64,000 bases of DNA from Paramecium pentaurelia (taxonomy: Eukaryota > Ciliophora > Oligohymenophorea > Peniculida > Parameciidae): positions 372,001 to 436,000 of the forward strand of contig CAJJDO010000088.1 of assembly GCA_905183005.1 (NCBI GenBank), read 5' to 3'. Shown here piece by piece: positions 29,277 through 40,929 of this stretch. How positions within the stretch are numbered: position 1 is the first letter of the stretch; the number at the start of each line of letters is the position of its first letter. The notes below the pieces were generated by a model. That model was not told the origin of the DNA, did not search any database, and saw nothing but the letters and a program-made list of their open reading frames with translations. The translations under genes and the position numbers were made by a program.

Positions 29277-30641
29277 ATGTATAATTAATTTATTGATGAG
29301 GAAGGTCAAGAGAGACAAATATAGTATTTAGTGGAATTAGGTATTTAGTAATTTAAGAAAAGGATTTCCTGAAAGTAAAGCTAGAAAGGGAGTAGAATAA
29401 TTTGGTTATACAATTAGCTTAGAAGATTTAATTAACAGAATTTTAGACATGAGTGATGACAATTCAAAAAAATCAAATGGAAATAAAATAAGTTTAATTC
29501 ATTTTTCTGATTCAAGTAGTGAAAAAAACTCACCTTTCAATTAACCTTTATAATAATCATAATCTTAAAAACATTGCTAAGCAAAATTAAATTAATAACC
29601 TTAAAAGTAGGCAAGTTTGCAATTTTAACAGCAATAAAAAGTAGTATAATAGTAATACTAGCCACAATAATAGTTATAATAATAGAATCAATATTAGCAG
29701 TAGGTATAACAATAATAATAACTATGTTCATTCTAAAATATATTATAGTATTAATAACCATGGGAGAATGATGAATTTCCAAAATGTTAAGTTTGTTTTA
29801 CTTAACCAATATAATGGCTTCATTTTGAATGTAAACATCAATTCTGTTAACCATGTGTAATAAAAAACATAAAAGCTTCAAGAATAAGAAGGATTGAATA
29901 AGTTACTTGTTTACAAGAAGATTGTCATTCAAAATTAGTTAAAGAAGAAATCCATCTAGTAAGTAATGAGTTACTACCATAAATTGATGTATTTCCAATA
30001 TAAAATTAGATCGAACCATATAATGAACCAATATGCACAAAATGTAAATTACCATAAGTGGCTCATAAATTTAAATTGTTTTCAAATGCTTGTGACAGTG
30101 CAGAGTTTACAATTTTAAGTGCATGTATTAAACATGATGAAGAAGGTAATTAACTTTAAAGATGTCCTTAATGTGGTATATGGGTCTAAAAATCTAAAGG
30201 GTGTAATTCAGTTTTATGTTCGTACATTTTTCATTTTATAAAAAGATTAGCTATTGTAAATTTAATTGGTGTTGGTTATGTAGAAGATAATGTGATAGCA
30301 ATCATTATGTATTTTTTAATCCAGTTGGTTGCCCAGGTTTAGGTGCTGAAGAATTTACTATTGAATAATATCCTTGTCATAAAATATGTTGGATTAGAGT
30401 AAAAGTGATTCTAATCTATCTACTATTGATTTTGCTTTGCATAATAGTTTATCCTTTTTTTGTTGCATAAGTAGTTATAAGAAGAATGAAAATTATTACT
30501 TAAGGAAATATTTGTTATCGCTTTATGATCTATATTGGCATAGCAATTTTATTTTTAGTGCTCTCATGTTTGGCAATCTTTCCAGGAATTATCATTTTCA
30601 TATTTTCATAAAAGGCCAGAATATATGTATTTGCTAGTTGA
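29277..30641 (+). CDS. UBA-RBR (RING-between-RING) E3 ubiquitin ligase with C-terminal membrane segments
   Basis: This predicts 437 aa with introns 29341-29362 and 30222-30250. It has a UBA-like motif near residue 20 (YLVELGFPESKARKGVEQFG), then a long Gln-rich stretch, then RING1 CQVCFTQP with HFECKHQFCQPC, an IBR-like region beginning ICTKCKLPQ, and RING2 RCPQCGIWVQKSKGCNSVLC continuing SYCKFNWCWLC. The cysteine in KGCNSV matches the catalytic Cys that accepts ubiquitin in RBR ligases. Two hydrophobic segments at the C-terminus (ILIYLLLILLCIIVYPFF; IAILFLVLSCLAIFPGIIIF) would anchor it to a membrane. Splicing of the second intron is required to complete RING2. Substrate unknown. Confidence 0.88.
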
Positions 30642-30683
30642 CTTATAATTTTTATTTTTTTATAATTTAATTAACGAATAAAA

Positions 30684-32240
30684 ATGGGTACATAACAATC
30701 TACAGGATATGATTTATCATAATATTAATATATAGATGAAGTTATTGATCCAATATATGGAGAAGGTAAGTTATTCTAAAAGCATGAGACAGGAGAGATA
30801 ATATGTCTTATTGAAAAAATGATTTAAGAAGAAACAAAAAATTAAGAAATGTCAATTAAGTTAGATCATCCAAATCTATTAAAAATTTATCATTAATAAG
30901 TAAGTGTAATGAAAGAATTATGTTCATCTATCACTAAATTAACTATTGTATATGAATTTACAAGTCTAAATTTAATTACCAATATTAATCATAGAAGAAC
31001 TAAAAATATTCCATTTACATAAAAACAATTATGGGGTCTTTTACTTTAATCATTAAATGTCTTAAATTATCTTAAATAATTTGATATATATCCTATGGAT
31101 TTGAAATAAATGATGATTTCTAGTTAAGGTTCTATTAAATTTCATTCAATATAATCTAAATAAATGAGTAATTACAAAAAATTATTCTACAATTTAACAG
31201 ATCATATCCACATTTCTCCTGAAGAATTAATTTGTTTAAAAAGAAGAGACACTATTCTGAATTTGGATTATGAAAAATGTGAATTATTCTAATTAGGTTT
31301 AACATGTTTATATGCAGCTTCTTTAGTCGAAACAAATGATATTTTTGATTTAAAAACATTTTCATATTCATAGAATACAATTTAATAAAGAATTTAATAA
31401 CTTCAATACTCAACAGATTTCAAATAAACACTTAATAAAATGTTAAATCATGATCCCTTAAATAGAGGTACATTCTATACTTGGTTAAATTAATTATCAT
31501 AAATAGATGTTGAAAACAATTTGTTATTATTATAAATTAAGGATCAATAAAATAATCCAAAAATAAATAATTTAAAATCAGTTAATTAATTTTCAGATTA
31601 TCAAATAGAATATATGCCTTAAAATTATCCTTAAAGAATTCCTGAAGCTATTTAATCTCAATACTTAATTTCATTATAATCAAATTTACCTGCATCAAAT
31701 ATTCCTTAAGGAATTTTACAATAAAAACCTTTTCATATAGCAACTCCTGATTAATCTAGAATTTCAAAAGATATTAAGAGATCACAATTATCTCTACAAC
31801 ATCAAAATGATAATAATAAAAGTGAATAATAATTTTTTTAAGAATCAGGACCAACTGTTTAAACTTAAAATGATGAAAACTTTGATAATGATTAATTCAA
31901 ATAATAGCAATTTGATCTTAATCATAATCCAAATTATTTTTCTAATTTATAAGCCAAGAATAATGTTGTTAAAAATTCATAATATCCAATCCAAATGCCA
32001 ACCTTTTCTTCTAATATTTAAACTCAATAACCATATAAAGCTTATAATGTATTACAATAGAATAATTAATATTCTTAATAAATATAAGTTCAAAAATAAT
32101 CACAGATATCATAACAAAGTAACAAAAGTTAAAGAGAAGAGAGAATTGAATAGGCAGTAAAATCATCCAAAATGGCAATACAACAATTTGAATATGCGCT
32201 TTAATCAGCATCAAAAGGTTAGCGTCCTAGTAATATTTGA
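30684..32240 (+). CDS. Protein pseudokinase with Gln/Asn-rich tail
   Basis: A single open frame of 518 aa. Residues about 15-260 align in layout with a protein kinase: LDHPNLLKIY after helix C, a hinge-like TIVYEF, a catalytic-loop equivalent YPMDLKQMMI, SPEELI in place of APE, and LFQLGLTCLYAASL in place of helix F. The beta-3 lysine is missing (LIEKM), the catalytic-loop Asn is Met, and DFG is absent (SIKFHSIQ). It should not catalyse phosphotransfer in the usual way and is likely a scaffold or allosteric partner. The C-terminal half is low-complexity and Gln/Asn/Ser-rich. It starts 42 bp after the RBR gene. Confidence 0.75.
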
Positions 32241-32291
32241 TTAGATTAAGTTTATTTATTTTATCACTTATATTTTTATTAATAAAAATTG

Positions 32292-33887
32292 ATGTAGTTA
32301 GAACACAATGATGTTAACATTCCTTAAGATTATGCTAAACTAAAATAATAAAACTTAAAATTAAGAAATGAATTGAAGTCAATTAATGAATTTTTATCCA
32401 AATAAATCGAAAAAAAATAGGATCAACAAAATAGTCATAGAAATTAATTAAACAATAATACTGAATTTAGAGAAGGTTTATTTTATATCTAATTTAGATA
32501 CTCTTAAAGCTGAATTATTTAATGCTTAAAAATAACTAAAGATTCAATTGAAATAAATTTAAATTCTATAAAATAGGCAAGAATTGCTTTCATTAGATAA
32601 GTATGAAAAAACCATTTATTATAGTGTTGTATAATTACAATCATAAATTAAGAAATTAATGGAGAAAATTAAAGAACTTGAATAAGAAAATAAAATCTTA
32701 ATTAACATTAATGTAAAACAGGAGAAAAAGTTACTTTAATTATCTGAAGATGATTTTATAAAGAATAGAATAGATTAATTAGAATAAGAAAATTTTATTC
32801 TTAAATAGAAAGTAATAGCTCAAAATAAAACTGAAAGATCTTAATCTGTTTAAATAGCTAAAGTTGAACCTATCTTAAAACCTATTTAATTAAGTCAAAA
32901 GCAATAAGAAATAATGAAAGAAAAAGATCTATTTATTGTATTATGTAAATTCTATTATTTATAGTCTTAATTGTAGAATAAATTATAGGAATAAGAAAAA
33001 CATATAAATATTTTGAAAAATCTAAAATCTTAATATGATAAACAAATTAGCCATATGACTCATAGAATTAAGTAACTTTAAACCTAATTATTGATATTAA
33101 ATTAACAATTATAAGATAAAGTAATTATATATTTATTTATTTCTTAGAATTTAGAATTAAACAGAAAAAATCATTTATTACCTAATCTAAGTGCCAGAAA
33201 TCAGAGATATCAATAATAAAAAATAAATTTGAGTATTGATAATTGTTTAACAGATTAACCTAAATCACAAGTTTAAACTAATTAATAACAATATTCAAAA
33301 TTAATTCATGAATTTTAGTCTAATAGTTTATAAACTTAAGATTTATCTTTATAAACTTTAAAAAATTAAAATTTATTAAATAATGAATTAAATCAAGATA
33401 TAAAAATAATGAGAATTGAATAACTAGGTTAAAAAAATGATTAAGAATTTCATTTTGATACACCATAATATTTTAGATTACATAATCTAAAATTATGGTG
33501 GAAGAATGATTACTTATAAGGTTTATAAGCTTATTATCATACTGCTAATTAAATTGTGAATGGTTAAATATTCTGTTTGAGTAATTTAGAAGAATTAAAT
33601 TAATAATCTTTTGAATTACATTAGTCAGACTGGATAAATTAAATTGGATTAGGTTTTGAAATTGATAAAATAAGTATGATTATATATTTCATCTATAAAT
33701 AGAATTTGTTAAAATAATTTCAAATCAAAATTGTATTTTGAAATTTGGAAGTGAAATTGATAAAATATAAGAAATTTGTTCATAAAAAAATGAATTTATT
33801 GGAACGATTGAAGTCTCATTTAATTAATGTATATATACTTAACCATATTCTAGTGTTTATAACAAGCATAGGATTTAAAATATTTGA
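32292..33887 (+). CDS. Coiled-coil protein with jacalin-like C-terminal domain
   Basis: This predicts 496 aa with four introns (22, 27, 27 and 29 nt). The first 250 residues are coiled coil (KLKQQNLKLRNELKSINEFL, KKLMEKIKELEQENKIL). The last 130 residues resemble the beta-prism of jacalin-type lectins: YLQGLQAYYHTANQIVNGQ, FELHQSDWINQIGLGFE, VKIISNQNCILKFGS and NEFIGTIEVSF, matching the pattern of strand, acidic loop, T/S-N-x-G strand and final gly-rich strand. Jacalin domains bind sugars, but the same fold occurs in cytoplasmic proteins. The domain call is by pattern only. One 27-nt intron is a multiple of three. Confidence 0.65.
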
Positions 33888-34056
33888 TGAGAAATTATTT
33901 GATAAAATATGATTTAATTTATTCTCTGTTACCTTTTTTCAATTTACTTTTTAAATAATTTTAAATCTTTATAAATTAGATATAAAAAATTAAATATATT
34001 TTTTTGAAAAAAAGTTTATGTATAATTTTGATATTTTGATGATCTTTATTGATAAA

Positions 34057-36787
34057 TCATTTAAGATTTTCTCCAATAAATCCATTGGCTGTATTAAAAA
34101 GGTTAATTGGATTTTTGCCATCAGTAACCAAGAATCCTTTAAGTCCTAAACCTCCTAATAATTTAGCTTTAGTTTCTGGTCCAGCTTTAGCCATAGCTAT
34201 GATAGTTTCTTTTCCAATAGCTTAAATTTATTGTTTGAATTTCTTTATTTCAATATCTGATAATTCTTTTGCTTTTTTGATTTCTAATTCAATAAGTTAC
34301 TAATTATATTATTTATATGTATACTCTTTGATAATTTAATTCTGCCTCTTGTTCTTGACTTTGTTATTCTAATAAAGCTTCTTATTCAATCTATAAGGCC
34401 TTAGATCTCAATTCAGCTTGATTAACTTCTGCTTCAGCTTTGATCTTCTTTTCCATAGTTTCAGCTATGGCTCTGGCAACAGCTTCTCCTTCTGCTCTAA
34501 CCTTAGCACTTTAAGCTTGTTGTTTTAATAATTCTATTTTAGTTTCTTCTGCTTTAGCTTAATCAAGGAGCTTTTATCTAGCTAATTATCCTTTAGCTTC
34601 TTATTCTAATTTTGATGCTTAATGTCTAGATTACATTTCTTGACTTTTTGAACTGATTTCAATAGCCAAATTGATACTCTGACTTAATTGTCTTCTTGTT
34701 GCCTCATCTGTAATTTCTTAACCTTATATATCAACAGATGTAATGACTAGATTGTTGGCTTCAAAAATGAATTAAGATCTGATTTCATTTCCATCTTTTC
34801 CAAAAACAGCTTCTCTAATTTTCATACTGGAATTGTTATGGAAATCTTCAAATGTTATGGAGGAAACAGCTCCTCTGACTCTAGAAGCAATAGATTTGCA
34901 GGCATCACCAACAAAATCTTTTACTGCAAATAATTTTTATGCATCACTAGGATCATCCTTATTAACTTTAAAGTGCCAATTATAACTGAGTGTTAATTTT
35001 AATTTAGCATGATCACTTGTTTCAACAATTAATTAATCAGTCATAAAATCTGGACCTAAACTTAAAGTTAAAGTTTGAATAAGGTTTTCAACTTTAGGTT
35101 TACCACCTGATAATTTAATGACTGTGAATTATTCATCAGGTCCAAGCATCACAAGATCTGGTCCAAAAACAACTCTTGATTTTTTAAGTTTGTAATCATA
35201 TAATTAAATAGCTGAATTATGAGGTGCTTTGAATGAAATAATTTTAGTTTTGTCTCTTGGTTTGAATTATTCTGATTCATAATTATAAGTCATTTTTCCA
35301 GTTGCTGACACTTATGGTGGTACATATGGTTAACCACTTGCAGCTCTTTAAACAAGAATTTCAACATTTTCTGGTAAATGCTTTTCCCATAAAGATTCAT
35401 GGGCTTCCAAAAGATAAGTTTTACCTTTGATTCTATAAATAACTTAATAATTATTACTCTTTAACTTCACCAGTACGATTGTCTCTGACATAAATACCTT
35501 CATTAGCATCCAATGGAATGGCTCTTCTTTTTTCTATCACTTAAACCTTTACTCCTGGAATATATTCTCTTGGTCCTCTTACTATCCATCTCTATCCAGC
35601 CTTTCTGAATTATCCATCCTCTTCTGAATGATCATAGATTGCCTAAACCAAAAGAGCTTCTTCTTCACCTAAAATTTCAATCTATATTTAGTTAAAGTGA
35701 TTACATCTTCAATCTTGCCTCCTAATAATTCTTCTCCTGGTTATAAAAAGAAAGTTGTTTCTCCTTTGATTAAAACTTAAATTCCCCAATCGTTCTGTTG
35801 AAGTTTAGGATTATAAGGGTTAAGAATAATACAATAATTCCTTGAACCAAGTGTTATAGCTTATTCAACAGCTACTAATTATTCATAAACATCGGTAATA
35901 TGAACTTAAGATTATTTATTAGTGATAATCCATTCATTTCCTGGTTTTCTTTTGATGCCATAAACATCAGTAAATTCATTAAGTGCTCGAAGATGAACAC
36001 ACACTTTATCTGTAAGAACTACTCCTTTTACAACTTCAGAAACTCTCTCAAATGTATCAGGCAAATAAGATCCTGTAGTTCTAATAAGCCATTCTTAACT
36101 AAATAAATTATAAAAGTATAATTTACCCTGCTCTTCTTTCTTTTCCACTTTTATCAATAAATGTTTAAGTTGCTTTTAATTTCAAAGCTTAATTTGGTTT
36201 AATAACTTCAGCCTTAACTACTTCAACAATTTATTCCTCTGCTCTAGGATAATAAGTGAATGGACCATTGCGTTACCTAAGTTATGTTTAAATGAAAATA
36301 ATACCATTCTTCACCAGCTTATTTTTTTTTTCCTTCAACCTCAAAATCTCTAAGAGCAACTAATCTCAATGCTGTATTCTGTTAGACAATAAGTAATGTT
36401 TCTACTTTGCCATCTAACTTTTCACCTAAATTGTTGTTATGTTTAAAATTTACCAGGAAACAAGGAAAAAGGATCTGGATAATCATCAGCTGTTCTATAT
36501 TCTATTTCTCCTCTCTAAATTTCCACTTCCCCATAAGCATTTTTAACAGGTTAATTTTTTTCATTTCTTTATATAGGATTCTGAATTTTGCAATATGTCT
36601 TAGGTGGTAAACTAATCATTTTGTTTGGACCTTCAATTATGCTTTCATGCTCTTTTCTGATGAATGTAAGAGGACCAACTTCTAATCTAAAATTTTCATT
36701 GATATATCATTACCTTGCAGTGTTAGTATTTTAATCTAAAACATGAATGTATTAATTTGGAGGAATTCTTGTTACGTACTCTGCCAT
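34057..36787 (-). CDS. MVP: Major vault protein
   Basis: This predicts 848 aa with seven introns of 23-28 nt; the total is an exact multiple of three. The N-terminus ARIPPNQY-type motif ([18 protein letters not shown]) and repeated MVP modules ([28 protein letters not shown]) are clear, followed by the shoulder domain and a long Ala/Glu/Lys cap helix near 34.3-34.7 kb, ending [17 protein letters not shown] is the main shell protein of vault ribonucleoprotein particles in the cytoplasm. Length is close to animal and Dictyostelium MVP. No vault RNA or TEP1 is seen nearby. It converges on the plus-strand coiled-coil gene with 169 bp between. Confidence 0.94.
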
Positions 36788-37118
36788 TATAAATTGATAT
36801 TTTAATTAATGAAATAAATATCTTTCTTATTGGGGATTTGAGATATTGATATAAAAGATATAAAATATTTATCATTTTTGGATACATTTTATAAATATAT
36901 GTTGTAATATACTAAATAGCTCTAAATTAATATTAATATTTATTTAAAATAAGTTATATTATCGATTCAAGAATATTTAAAAGAAATCTGATATGAAGAT
37001 AAACAAATTTGGAATACTCATATATAGTTATTTCATATTTGTACTTTATTATGTCTAAATAAAAACATTGATCACTTTTATTGAAATAATTTTATAACTT
37101 CACTTTAAATTATTAATA
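36788..37118. other. 331-bp divergent promoter region
   Basis: This lies between the start codons of MVP (minus) and the UBL/coiled-coil gene (plus), so it carries both promoters. It is AT-rich; no conserved motif can be named and no coding frame is supported. Confidence 0.5.
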
Positions 37119-37703
37119 ATGAAAAAGGTTGATTATGATCTTTTAGTGATTGATAATATCAATATCACTAAATATCGCAAAATAATTAGATGTAATTGTG
37201 ATTCAACGGTACATCATTTAAAATAAAAGCTATCCCCAACTTATAATAGTAGCTTTGCAATTATATTTAATGATGAGATTTTGACAGAAGGAATGCTTCT
37301 TAAAGACATATTATCTAAACATCTGTAGAATTGTGTTATTATTAATCCAATAAACGAGCCTATGCCTGATTAGATAAAGAAACCTTCATTATAACTAAAA
37401 TAATTCATTAAAGACAAGGAGCAAGATGAATTTTTAGAGCCATAAATAGATTAACCTTAACTAAAGAAAATTCTAGATAATCCAAATCAATTTTCAATAG
37501 AATAGGATTAAATAACACCTAAATGTTGTCAATCTTGTTAAGTTAAAAAATAAATCCTATGTAATTATGAAATATCAATGGAAAGTCTTTTAAATGAAAA
37601 TGTCGAATTAAAAAATTAGATTTCAGAATTAGAAAAATAAAATAGAATTAGTATTTATAAGCAAAAGCTATAATAATAATAATAAAAATAATATAAAAAA
37701 TGA
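37119..37703 (+). CDS. Small protein with ubiquitin-like N-terminus and coiled coil
   Basis: An intron-less frame of 194 aa. The first 85 residues look like a beta-grasp (ubiquitin-like) fold: two short strands, a helix STVHHLKQKL, then FAIIFNDEILTEGMLLKD. A Cys cluster (KCCQSCQVKKQILC) follows around residue 135 and a coiled coil ends in poly-Gln. The UBL assignment is by pattern only. Function unknown. Confidence 0.65.
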
Positions 37704-37866
37704 ATATGAATAAACTTTATAATCATAATAAATAATAATCAATACTGTTAATAAATCAATTATTTTAACATTAAAATTTTATAGAAAGCAATTCTTACTA
37801 AAGAGAAATAATAAATAAGAGTAGAAATGCTTACGAAATCGAATATTATATTAAATAATATAATTT

Positions 37867-38962
37867 TCAAATAAACAACTCTCTTAATTTAGTTATTGAG
37901 GTAACAACTTTATCTCTAATAGTTTTTAATGTTAAATGAAATCCCACTTTAATTCCTAAATCTACATCAATATATCCTTTTATAATTAAACTAGATTTAT
38001 TTTTCTAACTTATTTTTAAACCTCCTAAAGTTAAATGACCTTCTTAAAATTCCTTTTTATATTCTTCACTAATTATAAAATTTAATTAATTACAATTTAT
38101 CTTCAAATCTAATTGATTAAAATGCAATATAATATACTTCATCTATTTTTCTAATAGTTTTTAAATAAGTAAAATATTATTACTTAATCATTCCTTATCT
38201 ATTTAATATGATTTCACCAATTTATTCTTCTTCATTTAATTTTTACAAATTATAAGTATTGATTAAATCAAAATCAAACAACTTTTTATCATTTGACCAA
38301 TTTAAAAATGTTGTAATATCAGTATTAAGATCAAAAGAAAATCTAAGATATATTTATGAATACTTAATTATTAAAAACATTTTTTTATTTCTCATTTGAT
38401 GTGAAGCATATAGATCAAGTTCTTATCCATTAACAAGATACTCACCAGATTCATTATTTTCAATTTCAATCTTTTCCATAAATTATTTCATAGCTTCTTA
38501 AGCATAATAATTAAATTCTTATTGATTGATATTATTTATGCTTGATAATGTTATTAATTCTCCTTCTTTAAAAGAAAGAGGATAAGGAGAGTCTAAACTT
38601 GGATTAGTTTTACAATCTTCATTAATCATAAATTATTATTATTCATTTTGATTTTAATTTGAATTCATTTATGAAGACCTAAGAGCAGATAATTATTAAT
38701 TAGAAATAGTTTCAAGTGTAATTTCATTTTCATTTTTTTCATCTATTTATGAAATTGTTCTTTCATTTGATTAAGTTGGATCTTAAGTGAAACCTAATTA
38801 ATAAAAATTGAATTAACTTATTTATTGAGCATTTATTTTCCCTTATGTTTCTTCTTCTGGATTATTAGATAAATTGACCAACTAATGAGTTTATATTTAA
38901 GATGTTTGTTTTCGTTTATTGAATTAAAAACAATCTTTGCATTTCATTAGTATATTTCCCAT
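37867..38962 (-). CDS. START-like lipid-binding domain protein
   Basis: This predicts 356 aa with one 25-nt intron needed to reach the stop; a further 33-nt in-frame segment may also be an intron. The N-terminal third is Gln/Asn-rich and disordered. The C-terminal 200 residues read like a START-type fold: QFMEKIEIENNE, DLYASHQMRNKKMFLIIKYS, FLNWSNDKKLFDF, then KIDEVYYIAFQSI, GHLTLGGLKIS and GYIDVDLGIKVGFH with a final amphipathic helix. START domains carry sterols or phospholipids. The assignment rests on overall pattern and is moderate. The N-terminal MGN could be myristoylated. Confidence 0.6.
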
Positions 38963-39204
38963 TTACAATTTCTGTATAAAATTTTAGTTTATATTTCTAT
39001 ATTAACATTAATAAAATTACTTAAAAATTCATTTCATCTTCCATATTGATTTTAGACTTTATGAATTGTAAAATTATGAAATGAATACAAAAATCAATAA
39101 ACATAGTAATTTTCAGTGAACGTTTTAGTCTATCATCACATTAGAAATAAAATATTAATTCCATATCGAAATTTATATAACTAAATATTGAAATAATACA
39201 AGTC

Positions 39205-39626
39205 TCATAGTTCAAATGATTATTATTTTCTTGCCTTAAATGGATTTAACCAACTTCCATAATCACTCTATGTAGTACTTTAATCACCTCCAAATTTTAT
39301 TACTGTCATTGGACCTATTTAAGGAGATTCACCGATAGTTTATTAAAATATAATGGCACTCTTTTTTGGCTTTTCACTATAATATTCTAATGCAAATACT
39401 AATAATCTTATTCTTTCTTTGCTGGGTCAGTCTTGAACTATATTCCCAATGATCTCAGATATGCAACAACTCTCCTCTCTACTTCTAATTATTCTCTATT
39501 TTCACAATGAAATTAAGGCAAGAAGCTGTCTAATGACTCTACTGACTCAGTTACTCTTTAGAAATCTTCCATTATCTCTATCTTTGATCTTGATAAATCC
39601 TCTGCAAGTTTTTTACCGTATTGCAT
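39205..39626 (-). CDS. Uncharacterised protein with an unresolved frame break
   Basis: From ATG 39626-39624 the frame reads MQYGKKLAEDLSRSKIEI on to LRSLGIQFKTDPAKK. The same strand continues convincingly in another frame with ERIRLLVFALEYYSEKPKKS and ends SDYGSWLNPFKARKQQ before TGA. A 17-nt intron (GTTCAA...CCCAG) or a 2-nt indel would join the two; both give about 135 aa. An upstream start is also possible because the region before the ATG holds codon-like sequence. I do not recognise the family. It diverges from the next gene with 172 bp between start codons. Confidence 0.5.
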
Positions 39627-39798
39627 GTATAAATATGATAATTATAAATAATTTTTCAAAACTTATCAAATCACCTTAAGTACGCAAATAGTTTGGTTTT
39701 AAATCTTATTTTCTTGATATTAAATATTTTGTATTTCTAATCTTCTTTTTTAGACGTATATTTATTTTATTATTTAATCAATAATATATATTTCCTAT

Positions 39799-40239
39799 AT
39801 GGACTCTTATCTCACGCTTGAATTAAGAAGAAGATTAAACTCTTCTATGACTTACCAAGAATATCTAGATGCTTATGATAAACCCCCTCCAAAACCTAAA
39901 TTGAAGTATGAACCTACATCATTTTAATTTAAGACCAAAAGAATCACCTGTCGTTGCTGAATTACTTCTATTAGAACCCCCAAAAGGGCCTAAACCTTAA
40001 TCATAAAAATTAGAGATATATGAACCAGATGAAATTATCATTGAGGAATCAGAAACAGATGAAAGATCACGAGCACAATCCCCAATACAGAAACCTCCTT
40101 GTTACAAAGCTCTAAAGGCTAATGTAAATTAGATCATGTTTTAAATTTCTAGAATGTAAGAGAGAGAAGCCAGAGTGAAAATTTGGGGTTTTCAGTGTAT
40201 CGTTTCTTGTAAAACAAGCAACATGTCCCTAAATAATGA
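39799..40239 (+). CDS. Small Pro/Glu-rich protein
   Basis: This predicts 127 aa with two introns (28 and 29 nt). It begins SYLTLELRRRLNSSMTYQEY, has a Pro-Lys stretch (KPPPKPKLK), an acidic section (YEPDEIIIEESETDERS) and ends with FSVYRFLQNKQHVPKQ before TGA. If the second intron is not removed the frame stays open to TGA at 40469-40471. I prefer the shorter model because the intron has normal GTAAAT/TAG ends. No family recognised. Confidence 0.5.
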
Positions 40240-40929
40240 TAAAACTAAATTCATAAAAACTAACATCTAAGCTATTTATAAGAATTTCAATTCTCCTTAG
40301 TTATTTCCATTTCCCAAACACTCCATCCTTTTCTTTCATTTTGACATCTCTTCTATCTACATCTATAAATTTAGCATTTAAAATAGTAAAGTCTATACAA
40401 ATAAACTTTTATATTAACCTTACTCTAACAAATCTAAATAAATATAACAGAGTCACATAACTATAATATGATAATGAGATTTTTTAAATATTTCAATTCC
40501 TTAACTAGATCAAAAAATATATATTTTCTATTAGATTAATCCTTATACATGTGTAATTAACATGAAAGGATTTATATAAGTTTCAATTAATTAAATGTAT
40601 GTTTATATAATGGGAAAGTAGTGAAATAATAAGAAAACAAAATATATTTTTGGATAATTTAAAATCTTTCAAGAAGTAGTATTCAAAATATTTTAACAAA
40701 TATTTATAAGAAAGATATGAGATTTAATACATTAATAAACTCATTTATTCTCTAATATATATAATACTAAAGAGAAATTGAAAAAATTAAAGTTACTAAA
40801 CAATTAATTGTTTTAAATTTCTAATTAAATTATCACTTTAATTTAATTGAATACTGATGAGAATTTTATTATTATTACATTTACAATTAAAGAATGGTTA
40901 ACATAATTTATGTAATATTTTGATCTTTA
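40240..40929. other. 690-bp AT-rich region between convergent genes
   Basis: This is the 3' side of both neighbours. The sequence is nearly all A/T with long runs; I see no conserved coding frame, RNA gene or repeat. If the second intron of the left gene is not used, its coding frame would reach 40471. Confidence 0.5.

Noticed and set aside
29537..29782. Overlapping plus and minus hydrophobic ORFs
   Set aside because: The region encodes the poly-Gln spacer of the RBR ligase (TAA/TAG codons); the ORFs are side effects of that repeat.
40240..40471. Longer C-terminus for the small Pro/Glu-rich gene at 39799
   Set aside because: It requires reading through a segment with normal intron ends and gives a low-complexity tail; kept only as an alternative.
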